Below, piece by piece: positions 50,941 to 62,612 of a DNA stretch of 64,000 nucleotides (its first letter is position 1; each line of letters opens with the position of its first letter). Origin of the DNA: Tenodera sinensis (Eukaryota; Arthropoda; Insecta; Mantodea; Mantidae); NCBI GenBank assembly GCA_030765045.1, contig CM060961.1, positions 137,153,064 to 137,217,063 of the forward strand, written 5' to 3'. The notes below the pieces were generated by a model. It did no database searches. It was given only the letters and a program-made list of their open reading frames with translations, and was not told the DNA's origin. Both the position numbers and the translations under genes were made by a program.

Positions 50941-51517
50941 AAGTTGAAGCTAAAGGCATGCACCTTAAATGTCTGGCATCATTACCCACATATTACGGCA
51001 AAAGTCACGTGTGTGCTGTTCTAAATATTACTCCATGTTTTACTTTTAAATTTTTAGTTTTCTTTATTTAAAGAGAGATTAGAAAAACTGTTATAAATTG
51101 TTATCTCTAGAATTTGTGTATATTATTTCTACATCTCAAGAACACGCATGCAACAGGTTTCGCTGCTCCGTTTGCTCCAATTTGAGTTATTCATTTTTTC
51201 AGTTGGGCGGCGCACGATTTCTCGGAGAGAAGTATTTGACGTCTGGCGCAAATCCAACAAGAATATAAGGGATGTTATTTTTAATTACATTCTAAAGAAT
51301 ACCGGTATTGAAAATCCTTCAGAAGCTTTGCTTGTTAATGTTAAAAGCACGTTACATTTGTTTCCTTTAAACGTAAAGGTCTGCTGGTTCAACAATATAC
51401 AGGATGCGGCAGAAACAATAAGCTGGTTTCAAAATAAAAAATATTTATATTCGTAATATTTATACGCATTCCACTTACAGTATCTCAAAACACAGTCCTT
51501 GGAGATTGGAGAACATG
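50941..51517. other. Unassigned; open frame 51148-51456
   Basis: A 102-residue plus-strand frame (RTISRREVFDVWRKSNKNIR inside) has no similarity I can name. It may be chance or an element remnant. Confidence 0.3.
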
Positions 51518-51742
51518 TCACTTTTTGAATACAGTGTATTTTAGATGTCCACCGGCACCATCATTTTCAATGCACTGTTGTATACGTCGCTCGAAGTCAC
51601 TCATTACTTTTCGTACGTATAGAACAAAGTCACCCAGGCGGTGTTTGGTTTTTGATGCTACCATTGAGCCATTGTTGCACCCAATGATGAAAAGCGTCCT
51701 TTGACGGTGCATCGCATTGATTGATTCCCTTCGAAATGCTCT
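51518..51742 (-). pseudogene. Possible transposase C-terminal remnant
   Basis: The minus-strand frame includes SDFERRIQQCIENDGAGGHL, which resembles the ERIxxCIxxxGxHF ending of mariner-type transposases. Only the end is present; weak call. Confidence 0.35.
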
Positions 51743-52361
51743 CTGGGTTTGTGTGATTGCATTGATTCTAATGTACCAGTTTACAACACAAATACGCTCT
51801 CACACTGTATAGAACTCCATGACTTACAAAACGAAGAGAGAAAACAAACTGACGAACTCATTTCCAAGGTGCCTTCTAAATTCCTGCCATACACGTGGAA
51901 CAAGAAACCTGCCAGATTTAAAACAGCAATTAATTCAACCCGCTTATTGTTTCTGCCCACCCTGTAGTATCAGGCTACCTTTGTGATCGGGTGAACAGTA
52001 TTCCGACTTCTCAACCTGGAGGTCGCTGGATCGATTCTTGGCTGGACTGAGCGATGTTTATTTAATTACCTACTTATTCCCTACCCTCCGTGGAGTCTCG
52101 ATATGTGAATGTAAGAGTGAACAAACCAGTAATTTAATGAAACCAAAGTTAGAACGCTATGGTCAATAAGTTACAAACCCCATCAGTTTTTTTCTAAAGT
52201 GAAAGTTTATATACAAGCATTTATATGTAAACATTTCAATGTTGCTGCTAAGGTTCAAGATGAGTTGAAAGAAAACCACATAATTACGAGAAAAAGTATT
52301 GCACACATTGTGTATAATGATGTTGAAGCACCGTTGATAAATGGAAAAAATGTTTGAGCGC
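51743..52361. other. Unassigned spacer
   Basis: No recognised gene or repeat. Confidence 0.4.
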
Positions 52362-52690
52362 ACAAGGAGAGCAGAATATTTCTAAATCCCACGTCATGTT
52401 GCAACGCGGTTTATATAAGTCGGTATTTCCAACATGCAGTTGAATTTATTGATAGTCTCCTCCATATGTTATGATATGTTGGACACACAAATAGGTTGTC
52501 CTGAATCAACACTTATATTTGTATAGATTTGGTGATTCAAGAGACGGCCTATTTGTGTCCGACAGACGACAACATATAAAAGACTATCAGTAAACTCAGC
52601 TGCATGTTGAAAATATCCACTTGTGTAAACCCCGCTGCAACACGACGGAAGTTATAAATATTCTCTCTCCTAATGCGTTCTTATCATTTT
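52362..52690. repeat. Imperfect ~330-bp palindrome (foldback)
   Basis: Left arm about 52362-52511, right arm about 52540-52690, spacer about 28 bp. Matching blocks include CCAACATGCAGTTGAATTTA against TTCAACATGCAGCTGAGTTT (right arm in reverse), GATAGTCT, GGACACACAAATAGG against GGACACAAATAGG, and outer GTTGCAACGCGG against GTTGCAGCGGGG. Confidence 0.78.
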
Positions 52691-53009
52691 CTAAGGCTGT
52701 ACTACCAGCAGAATTCACAGAATCTTGAGAAGTATTTCAATATTTTCGTGGTGTCAGAGAATGAGTAGAAGAATTAAAAGATGCTTGTGGGTTTCTATAC
52801 ATAGAATATAAACGTATTTTAAGTGGTAGTAAACGTAGAGACTGTCACTAGAACCGTTAAATCGTCTTACGAACTAAGTCTTACCTCACTCGCAAACCAA
52901 GGACAGTTACTTCCATCTGAACTCCCCTCCCTTCTCCGTTACATTAAGTACCTGGACCACAAAATTGTATAAGAAACCCAGAAAGGTCGCAAAGAAAAAG
53001 CTCGATATA
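52691..53009. other. Unassigned spacer
   Basis: Nothing recognised. Confidence 0.4.
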
Positions 53010-53282
53010 CATTTGACAAAAGTTCAGTCCAATTACTTTTTTGTCACTTTATTTCCTTCCAAAATGTTTGGCTAAATGCGCAGTTCTCTTTTACTGACGT
53101 TAAGACAGTCTTCAGTCTTTCGTGACATTACAACTCACACCTGTTTTCTTCTCGTAACCTTGACTTACTCCTTTCATTGTCTTTCTTCACTTTCTCTGTC
53201 TCTCAAACACTACTTTGACGATACACTCAACATTCGTAACTGCCTCGCTATCTCCCTTCATGACGCGACCACACACACAACT

Positions 53283-53320
<38 letters not shown>

Positions 53321-53625
53321 CACACACACACACACACACAAACTAAGAACTGACTGACTTTTGTGGCTCACTCATTCTGCTCCTTATATAGTTGCTCCTC
53401 GTCTCCTTATATAGCGTGAATGACGTAACACGGACCTTTCTCGAACTTCTACAAATACGCCGGCTGCCAGACACTTCTCGAATGTTCTGGAAAACCCTTT
53501 TTGGTTCTACCGCTCTGATTGTTACACATTTGCTCGCGTGAGGCAGCCTGACCTCAAGCGTCTCTGATACACTTACATGGGGTGAGGCAGTTCAACCCCG
53601 ACCGTCCTTTGTTTTGCGCGCATTA
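53010..53625 (-). mobile_element. Family B LTR, copy 3
   Basis: Aligned with the two other copies. It has the clearest TATA boxes: the minus strand reads CTATATAAGGAG twice (about 53380-53415). A CA microsatellite at 53284-53340 is an expansion of the short CACACACA present in the other copies. Ends are approximate. Confidence 0.62.
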
Positions 53626-54263
53626 GTTAACGAATTTTACTATAGATATTAATTGACGTCTTAGTTTAAATGCCGGTCCATATCTTGAAATGTCCGTCTT
53701 TCGTCAACATCGCGGTCTTCGAGAAACATTGAGCTTGCGTCTGAATTGGTTACAGTGATAGCTGCATAAGCTTCGATGAACTGGAATGTCAAACACGACG
53801 CACAACCCTGCATATCATTATTCATGATGATTTGGGTACCAAAGCGATGTGTGCACATTAGATTCCACGGGACACAGGTCCAGATGGAGAGCAGAGTGAA
53901 GTGTGTTGTCCACTAATGGAAATGGAGAATGAAGGTCCAGTGTTTATCTACTTATTTATTTACTTGTTTGTTTATATATTTCTGGAGAAACTGATTACGA
54001 ATCATGGTATCACTGCCATACGCAGAAAAAAACATCTTTGATAACTTGATGGACACGCTGCGAGGTAAAAGTTACGGCAACATTCACGAGGAATGTATGA
54101 AAAAAGCGGCCCAAAAGGAATGTTACGAAATAAGCGGTCAGAGCATTGTTAGAAAGACTGGTTTAGATATAAGGGAAATCGGAGATATGAAAAACGCTAT
54201 CATGAATAGCACACTGCGTGCCAGGTAGCACGTAAGGGAGAACTCTTTACTTGTGTTTCATGC
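53626..54263. other. Unassigned; small frame 54004-54228
   Basis: A 74-residue frame (MVSLPYAEKNIFDNLMDTLR) has no recognisable similarity. Confidence 0.35.
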
Positions 54264-54800
54264 CGAGCGGGATGGCTCAGGCGGTAACGTTTGTGGCCCA
54301 CATTCGGGAGGTAGGGTTCGATCCCCGTAAACGCGCACTCTGATATGGGGTTTTCCGTGGTTTCCCCATGTCACTCAGGCGAATGCTGGGGTGCATTATT
54401 TCATACCACGGTTTCCTTTCCATCATTTCATTTCATTCCATTTCCTTGTCATCTTTCAGGTGGTGCAGTTCCAGGCATGTAGTGTGGGCAGTGTCGGGCA
54501 GATGACGTGGGTGATTGTGCATGGTAGCTGCTGTTCTCGACTCTGGGTGGCGTCTGGTGGCCCTTGTCCTCCGTCGAGGAGGGGGGGGGGGGACAGGGAC
54601 GGGACGCTTCGTGCGATACCGCCCTGGACTCGCTGTGTGATGCTGGCTGCTTGGCGGTGCCTAGCGCCGGGATAAAGATATCTCAACATTGGTTAGGGAC
54701 TTCCGCTCGTCTCTGGTGGGCCTATCTAGCTACGAGTCTGATAGCACCCCTTCGGTTCCCTCATTCATCCCTACCTCCTGGGGGGTGGTAGCCACAATAG
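54264..54800 (+). mobile_element. Second-type SINE, copy 2
   Basis: Head GAGCGGGATGGCTCAGGCGG with GGGTTCGATCCCC B box. The body matches the 34.7-35.2 kb copy (GGGGTGCATTATTTCATACC; TTTCCTTTCCATCATTTC). A G-run lies near 54581-54592, and the 3' part contains AGGGACTTCCGCTCGTCTCT. I could not find a clear target duplication. Confidence 0.82.
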
Positions 54801-55029
54801 ACCCTTCGAAGAGCAAACCCCACATTTAAGGATGCTGTGTTATGTCTTAAGAAACAAACTGAACACACCAACTGCATGTACATGAGAATGCAGCTAAATC
54901 TGGATGAAAAGAGAAGGAAAAAGGTATACATAAAAATGGACAGAAATCTGAAGGAAAAAAAAAAAACTGTTGAAAAGTACGCAGAAAATGGTACTATTTA
55001 AAAACAGTTGCCTAGGTTTAAACGCTAGA
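54801..55029. other. Unassigned spacer
   Basis: Nothing recognised. Confidence 0.4.
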
Positions 55030-55625
55030 TTAATGTCTTCAGGTATCTAAGCTACCTACTTAAAACCTTTGTTTTGGGACATAATGACAAAACCACCACT
55101 AAAAACATTGTCCTTACAACAAGACATTAAAGACGTTGTAGCATATGCTGATGATTTAATGATTTTAGTTGAAGCAAAAAGTCTTCGAGAAATTGAGGCC
55201 AAATCTACCAGGGCAATAAGAATTTTAGAGGATTGGTGCAAAAAAGCCAAATTAGATGTTGCATAAATCTGCTTTCACGTTGCCAAAGAGTAATCTCAAA
55301 AGAGATGCTGTAATTAAAATTAATAACATCAGCATCAAAAGAGAAAAATATTTCAAATATTTGGCTATATATCTAGATGAGCATACCAATTTTGATGTCC
55401 ATATTGATAGTACCAAGTTGAAAGCAAGTAGTGTGATGATACTTTCAATTATAACACGTAATCTCAACGTTTCGCTGGATGCAATTAAAATATACTATTC
55501 TGCCGCACTGATGGGAATTCTTTGTAATGGTGCGGGAATATGGGCACACAGGGTCAGGGTAAAGAAAAATATAAACATATTAAGAAGGCTACTACCTCAG
55601 ATGCTAGTTAGAAGTGTGGTATAGT
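55030..55625 (+). pseudogene. LINE reverse transcriptase fragment (YADD onward)
   Basis: One frame gives VVAYADDLMILVEAKSLREI and ends at 55266. The adjacent frame continues KSAFTLPKSNLKRD, then KYFKYLAIYLDEHTNFDVHI and IYYSAALMGILCNGAGIWAH. The order YADD, KYLGxxLD-like block, then 'LYGAxIW'-like block is the thumb region of R1/I/LOA-type LINEs. Frames shift by one near 55256. Endonuclease and RT fingers are missing, so it is dead. Confidence 0.78.
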
Positions 55626-56182
55626 AAGTACAACTCCTACCATGGCAATTCTTGTTGCTTTGGCCATATGGCCAACAGACCTCACCATCCTACTAAGAGG
55701 AGCGTTGTATTGAGAAAGTATTGAAGGAGAAAGTACGTTGTATTGAAAGAGAAAGTATTTAAATACAACATTTTCTACCCTGGCAAATGGAACTGAGTCT
55801 TCTCGAGTAATGCCATAGCTGCAATCATTGGGAACACATTATGAACCGCCACTAAATCTGTCCTAGCTTTGTACCCCTTCATTCTTCCTTTCCTCCTAAC
55901 AATGGGCCGTTTATTCACCCCAGTGTTGACATTTATCTCTGTGGTTAATAAAATAAACTTTTCATGCCCACCCAAGTTGAGAAACCTGCATACCCTCCTG
56001 TAATTCGTTTTGATATCTATTGCCTCTCGTTTGTAATAGAATGTATGGTCGCATGAATTGATTCCAACTTACGAATAATTCAAGTGCGTTCGGTTTACCT
56101 TTAAGTATTTCCTATAAAAATCGTGCTGCTCAACGAGTTAAGGTCTGTATATATACATATAGCATATGTATATACATATGAC
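55626..56182. other. Unassigned spacer
   Basis: No supported gene. Confidence 0.4.
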
Positions 56183-56429
<247 letters not shown>

Positions 56430-56540
56430 CGTCATGGCAATGATTGTCCCGTACAAAATAAATATTAATTAATGTGCACTTCTGATTATTGTATAATGAT
56501 TTTATAATCCCTTCATTATCTTAAGGTGTAGTATCACTCT

Positions 56541-57140
56541 GAGTTGCCGACTTGATGACTCAGGCGGTGTCTGTAGCCCGCATTCGGGAGGTCCAGGGAT
56601 CGATCTCCGTGACTGACCTTCCTGACCCATGGGTTTTTTCGGAGGTTTTCTCGGGTCACTAGGCGAATGCTGGGAAGGATTTATATATCCTATATCCTCC
56701 GAATTATGCATTTATCGTTTTAATTTCACGCTTCATCCCGTTGCGTTGGAAGCGTCGGCGAGCGTCACGGAAGCGCCACGGCAGGGGGAGCAAATGCACT
56801 CTGGAAATATCGTCCTCCGGATTGTACCAGTTTTCGGGCCCCCCATGGAACAGTATAAGCCCAAGCGGGAAGGGAAGCCGGTTTCCCAGTCCCCCCTCCT
56901 TTGGGAGGACGAATCCGATGAGGTGGGAGAGGAACCGAGCCGAGCCAGCCTCAGCCGGGGTGCTTCTAACTGGGAAAAGTCTGTTGTAGCAAGTTCCGGC
57001 TGCCCTTCAAATGCATTCGTCTCATCCATCCTCCCGGGAGGTGCCCCGTCAGGGGCATAGGCACAAATGATCGCCTTTCGGTCGAGGTACTAAGTCCCAC
57101 TCCGCAAGTTGTCATAGAGTCATAGAGTCATCAGTGTGTT
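56541..57140 (+). mobile_element. SINE related to the second type by its head, with a different body
   Basis: The head (GATGACTCAGGCGGTGTCTG, GCATTCGGGAGGTCC, then GGATCGATCTCC) and the GGGTCACTAGGCGAATGCTGG block are related to the SINE at 54264. From about 56710 the body is unrelated and GC-rich. It ends near a short (TCATAGAG)n tail at 57113-57138. The 143-residue frame across it is not convincing as a gene. Confidence 0.6.
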
Positions 57141-57892
57141 ATGTAATCCGGGGAATATTTTTTTCTTATATTTATATGCTAATAAAATATACATTTTAAG
57201 GAGTAAATGCAATTTTAGCAGAACAAACTGGGTCATGTCACTCATTAGTTAAGCATTAAGAAGGTACCTACATAAACGTGTCTACTATAAGGAGGGGTCG
57301 AACCTTCATACAGGAAACAGAAGGTTGCAAAGTTTGAACTACAGGCAGTCTGTCACATGATCACAGCACAGAGGAGGTGAGGTACAGTCGAAGTTTGTTG
57401 TAGATGACATTGTTGCATATCTTATATTCTATGCTGTCATCATTTGCAGTAAAATATTCACTCCCAGATTCTTGTGCAACTTGAGCAGTACGTGAATATT
57501 TCGATTTTCGTGCTGGAGGCGTTTTATTCTGTGTGGAATACTGAGAGTCACTATGCACTATACAAAGTGAGCCCAGTTGTGTTTTGTGCTGACTATTCCC
57601 GTGAAGTGACGTCACGCTCTGCCCATGTGCTGGCAAGTTGCAATCGCCTCATTTCGCTATAGCTGTATAAAGGTTTGAACCCTAGTTATAAGTAATGGAG
57701 ATCTAAGTTATAATAATACACTGTATTTGTCATATCAGACTCAGTGCATTTAGTCTGGGATTGTCAATGAACTCCATTAACCTAGTTTATACACAGATAG
57801 GCTCAAACACATCAGCACTAACAGTTGTAGATTGGTCTCGAGGCACGCAGCAGGCAAATAGAGCCAAGGGACTGGAGGTTTTATTGCGTGTA
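57141..57892. other. Unassigned spacer
   Basis: Nothing recognised. Confidence 0.4.
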
Positions 57893-58093
57893 TACATTTT
57901 TACTTTCTCTACTACGTATGTATAGTAGAAGTATTGTATTCCACCCAAAAATTCCCCTCAATAAAAAAAAAAGCATTTTTTAGAAAAAGTTCGTGTGCGC
58001 TCTCCCCCCCCCCTCTCTCTCTCTCTCTTTGTCTGTGTGTCTGTCTGTGGACAGTATAACTCAAAAACGAAAAGTCGGTTAAAACCAAATTTG
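57893..58093 (+). repeat. Family A copy 9, 5' third, cut at an inversion junction
   Basis: Starts TTTTTACTTTCTCTACTACG, carries a CT/GT tract at about 57998-58045, and ends at AAAAGTCGGTTAAAACC, where family M sequence begins with GGGACCCTACC. Confidence 0.82.
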
Positions 58094-58499
58094 GGACCCT
58101 ACCAAATTTCTCAAGGGCCACTGTTAGTCGGTTCTTACATGATTTGGGGTCCGAATATGAAAGAAGGGGTAACAAGTGCATATTAGTTGCATATTAGTAG
58201 AAAGAGACGATATCATCAGATGGCGACGTATATAAAAGTATATAAGACAAAAAGGTTTAGGGACCAGGGGAAACCAATTGTTTATACAGACAAGTCATTT
58301 GAAAATGTAGGCCACACAATGACAAAGGCGTGGAGGAATACCAAAGTTAAAAGTATCCGTCAAGCAGCAATTGAACGACTAAGTACAGGACTCCGGCCAC
58401 CTCGGGGTCGCGCGCGGAGAAAGATTCGCAAACAGTACATGTTGCAACACTGAGCTCCATTTAACGTGTACTGTCTTGTAAGGCTGAGATGCGCTATAG
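58094..58499 (+). mobile_element. Family M transposon, 3' part, cut at an inversion junction
   Basis: Begins exactly where the 49788-50940 copy stops in family M coordinates, and reaches the right TIR (CTTACAAGACAGTACACG in reverse). Coding traces include TDKSFENVGHTMTKAW, where the expected first catalytic region reads TDKS. Confidence 0.8.
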
Positions 58500-59479
58500 A
58501 ACTCAAAATATATCACCACAGTGAACCACTCACTGCGATAACATGTTTGCTATCGCTGTTTTGCAACGGTTCGGAGCCACTAACAAGATATTGCTGTTTC
58601 CGGCAAGATATAAACTACGAGTAGATGCTTTGTTAAAATTGATTAAGTAAAGCTCCACAAGATGCTTTAGAGTGCCTGCAATAAAATACCAGACCATCAT
58701 ATTCCTACCTTAAAAAGTGATTTTTTGAATTTTGGCCGCCTAGATTGGAAAATCGCACACTGTGAGACGGACAGACAGACATAGTTTAACAGCTTTCGCA
58801 GATTACTTTATGATGATTACAAAGTGTGAGAGCCCTTTAGTGCTGGAAAATTATATTAATATTGTGATGGATAGAACAAAGTAAAATCACATTTAATGAG
58901 ACAAATCAAGATTACTAATGATACCTAGAAGAGTAAAGAAGGTTAACCGAAATATCAACTTTTTTTAACAATAAAGCCTACAACAGTCTGAAAGCATTAA
59001 TTACCTCGGGATAGGCAAAAGATCAACTTTCACTAGTACATACACCGTGTCTGTGAATAGGTTTCTAAGCTGATATACGTACCAGCAAAATCAACCAAAA
59101 TAACTAAACTGGAACTAAACTAAAATATAATGAATAGCATATATAAAGAAGCTGTACTACCAGTCATATCGTATGGAGCTCCATTATGAATTGAAGAAAT
59201 TAAAAACAGGACATGCAATATAACTAGAAAGAGTTCAGTTATTTGTCAATATTAAAATAGCACAAATAGTCAGGACAACGTCATATTACCCATTGTGTAT
59301 GTTAATGAGAAATACTCCAACAATTGTACAGTTACAAACTCTGGCCTTTTACTACCACGTCAAAAAAGGAAACCATATAAAAAGCTAGACTATCCCAGAA
59401 GTACCCAACCTAATAAAGAAAGCACAAAAATTTTGAAAAAAAAAAAAAAAATCTTTACTCCTCTATATTGTCTCCTTTC
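58500..59479. other. Unassigned sequence
   Basis: AT-rich; no recognised gene or repeat. Confidence 0.4.
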
Positions 59480-60590
59480 CGCTCAACGCTCAATAACTTC
59501 AATACCCTGTCTAAAGGGAGAACCGTCGAGCTCTGCAAAATAGCCATGAGCTGTATTCTCCATCCCTTCATTGTTGACAAATCGTTTACCACCGAGCCAT
59601 TTCTTCAAATATGGAAACAGGAAATAATTAGAGGGGACTAAACCTGGCAAAAGGGTGCATGAGGAAGCCATTCGAACTTTAACTCATTGATTTTGGTCAT
59701 GTGCATAATGGATGTGTGAATTGGTGCATTGTCTTGATGAAACAAAACTTTCTTTTTCACTAAATGCTACCGACTTGATTTCATCACTCAAACGTTGCAA
59801 CAAGTTCGCATAATACTTGCCATCGATTAATTTTCCTTTTTGGAGGAAATCTATGAAACTTATCCTGTGTCATCCCATCCCCATTCCAAAAACAAAAAAA
59901 AAAAAAACAAAAAAACAAAAAACAAAAAAAAAAAAAAAAACAACAAAAAAGACGTCACGATCTTGCCTGCATATGGGACTCTCTTCACCCTCTTTGGAGC
60001 CGATTCTTCCCTTTGACTTCACTCTTTGGACTGTTCCATCATCTCAGTTGTGAAGTAATGGACCCATATTTCACCCGTGGTTATGAATCTATGCAAAAAC
60101 TCAGCTTTATTGTAGCGAAAAATTGCCAAATATTCAACTGAAAGATCCTCACGACGTGTTTTGTTCTACTGTGAACAAACGCGGCACCCATTTTGCATAC
60201 AGCTTTCTCATGTCCAAATTTCCAGTCAGTATGTGATGTACAACAGCACTTTCTGAAAGCATTAGCTTGCGCATTATTAACGATCATCCAATATCATTTT
60301 GTGGATTTTCTTCACAGTTTGTGCCAAGTTCATATTATTTGGTCTACCACTGCGCTATTCATCTTGGCAGCTCGTACGGCCTTGCTTAATCTCTGCCAAC
60401 CAATATTTTACTTTTGTAAATGAGGGAGCAGACTTCTCTAAAGTAGACTTTAGCCCTGCTTTAATATTGGGTGGATTAAAACCTTTCAAATGAAAGTGTT
60501 GTATCACATAATGATGACCAGCTTTATACATGTTTACATATTTGCCCAGAGCTACTAAACAGCGTAGCATCGTCAAACTTTAAACTTAAG
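59480..60590 (-). pseudogene. Degraded mariner transposase
   Basis: Minus-strand reading in several frames gives, in order: YVIQHFHLKGFNPPNIKAGL and KSAPSFTKVKYWLAEIKQGR (N-terminal DNA-binding region with the WVxEFKRGRTS-like block), QRSGRPNN, then FHQDNAPIHTSIMHMTKINE (second catalytic Asp region), LPHAPF and PGLVPSNYFLFPYLKKWLGG, ending KRFVNNEGMEN...GIEVIER. In active mariners the last block has Asp where this copy has Asn (SNYFLFP). Stops, frameshifts and an A/C-rich insertion at about 59889-59950 interrupt it. TIRs were not located. Confidence 0.8.
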
Positions 60591-60714
60591 CCTAATAGGT
60601 TTGGCACTTTTTTCCATAGTCATATTAAAACAGCCGCTATCTATACGTCACGTCAGGTACTTCTGGGATAGCCATTGTAAGACAGGGTACGGAGTGGGTA
60701 CATCCTTCCTAAAC
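60591..60714. other. Short unassigned spacer
   Basis: No feature recognised. Confidence 0.4.
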
Positions 60715-61070
60715 CTACAAGATGAAAAAGAAGCAAGAACATGATTATATATTCGCCATATACACGGATGGCAGCAAAATGGAAACAGGAGTAAGTTCAA
60801 GAATTGAGCTATGTCTACTCTCACAGCGAACTAGCATACTAATTACAATAACCAAGCAGAATTGCTGGAAATCCTCAAAGCATTAGAAATATGATCATCC
60901 TTTACACAGATCCCTCATAGTCAAAAGATCAGCAGCCGTTCAAGATAACTTTGGAGTCACTAGATAACGCAGCTAACATATAATCGCTCCACTCTTACAT
61001 CCTAACTTGATGTAAACACCAACAACCTGCGATACACGCAAAGCCAAAGCACACCCCAAAACAGAGTACC
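60715..61070 (+). pseudogene. LINE RNase H domain, first part
   Basis: YIFAIYTDGSKMETGVSS is the first RNase H strand with the catalytic Asp, as in I/R1-type LINEs. KQNCWKSSK or, one frame over, NQAELLEILKALE-like sequence follows (the AELxAI helix with the catalytic Glu). Later sequence decays. A matching C-terminal piece appears at about 61560-61640. Confidence 0.6.
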
Positions 61071-61225
61071 TTAAATATTAACGATTATCTGTGAGTTTTC
61101 AAGACGTGTAATAATACTGGTTTAGGCGACTTGAATACAACGCGATAGCAGCGCTATTCCTAACATTCCCAAGCAACTATAGTTCTGTTGCATCATAAAT
61201 ACGAGGCATAAGTTCAGTGGCGTTT

Positions 61226-61425
61226 GTATCTGAGTCTTCCGGGGAAGGCCGCGTCTTGCTTATGAGGAATGACGCCGTTGCCCCCCCCCCCCCCATGTTG
61301 GTTGGGCTTCTTCAGGTTACACTTTAGGTGCTGTCGCGGAATGTAACCTGAAGAAGCCCAACATAGGTGGGCGAAACGTAGACATTCGTCAGCAAGACGC
61401 GACTTTCCCCGGAAGACTCAGATAC
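61226..61425. repeat. ~200-bp hairpin: arms 96 and 84 bp, 20-bp loop
   Basis: The left arm is 61226-61321 and the right arm 61342-61425. Both outer ends carry GTATCTGAGTCTTCC when read inward, and both inner ends carry GGGCTTCTTCAGGTTACA. The length difference comes mainly from a 14-base C run in the left arm. Confidence 0.9.
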
Positions 61426-61559
61426 GATGGACACCGGCCACCGAAGCCTACGCAATGTATTCACGTGCTATTTGTTTGTGTTAGTCGCAGCTGATACGAA
61501 CGCCAGGTTATCGTGGAGGGATACAAGGAGTGGATCTAAAGCTGGATGGAGTATAGGAA

Positions 61560-61640
61560 TCTAATAAAATCAATAAGACGAGAAACAAAACGACTAGAAT
61601 GCTACAATTGGAAAACTCACTACACTGGATCAAGGCGCAT
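61560..61640 (+). pseudogene. LINE RNase H domain, last part
   Basis: One frame reads LENSLHWIKAHIGI, the WxxxHxG block near the end of RNase H. With the 60.7-kb part this suggests one RNase H domain interrupted by about 0.5 kb that includes the hairpin. Short, so only moderate support. Confidence 0.45.
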
Positions 61641-61699
61641 ATAGGGATCATACGAAGTAATGTATTGTAATGTAAAAATGTTAACTTGGGCATGTATAC

Positions 61700-62563
61700 A
61701 ACATGCCCGGGCTGTTTATGGAGATTCCTCTTCAGCTTAGTCTGTGGTTTTTTATTTGTTGTGTTGGGGATCCTTGCGGCGTTGATTCGAATTTTTGTTG
61801 ACGTTGTATAATGTTGTGATTTTGTGTTAGTGTTTTAGTGTTTCAGTTCTCCGTGTTTCACATCCATCGCTCCAGATACAGGCGTCCACCCAAGAAGACC
61901 ATAGATTTTAAGTAGTAGATATTTGTTTAATATCTTTTGCTGCACTTCACTAGGTGATTTTAAAAATTATTTGAATGTTTTTATATGTTGATATGTGTGT
62001 GTTTATGTATTGTGTGTTTAAATGTTTTGAAAGTGTTGTAAGTGTTCTTCAAGTTTTCCCTGTTCTTGTTGGTATTTGTCATAGACGTGTATAAGTGTAA
62101 TGAGGGGAGGATTTTTGTCTTTTTCTGTTTCTTGTATAGTTTTCATTTTTTGTGCTGTGTTGAGTGTTCTTCTGTAGCTTCTTGTGTGTGCATTGTGTAT
62201 GTATGTAATCATTTGTTTGGCTATGTGTTTATCTATGGGAGTTGTGTTGGCGTATTGATATAATGTGTTTGATTTGAATGATAGTGATAGTTTGTGTGCA
62301 GTCCTAAGGCACATCCTCTCAAAACATCTTATTTTGTCCATCATGTTGGAGGTTATTAATGGCATGGTGACTGCGGCTGCGTGTGTTAGTTGTGGTCGTA
62401 TCAGTGTGGTGTATAGTTTGTGTAAGATGTGTGGTGTGAGTCCTCTTTTGCTTAATTTGACCAGATAATATAGCGTTGAATGTATGGGTCGTGTATTGTT
62501 TAGTAGTTTTGTGTAGTGTGGTTTGATTTTGAGTTTGTTGTGTATGTGGGTTCCTAAATATTT

Positions 62564-62612
<49 letters not shown>

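Noticed and set aside
54264..54330. Possible tRNA gene
   Set aside because: Same reason: this is the head of the second SINE type, repeated at 34.7-35.2 kb.
56629..57060. 143-codon frame with reasonable composition
   Set aside because: It starts inside the SINE head and covers the GC-rich body; two overlapping frames of similar quality exist, and no domain is recognised.
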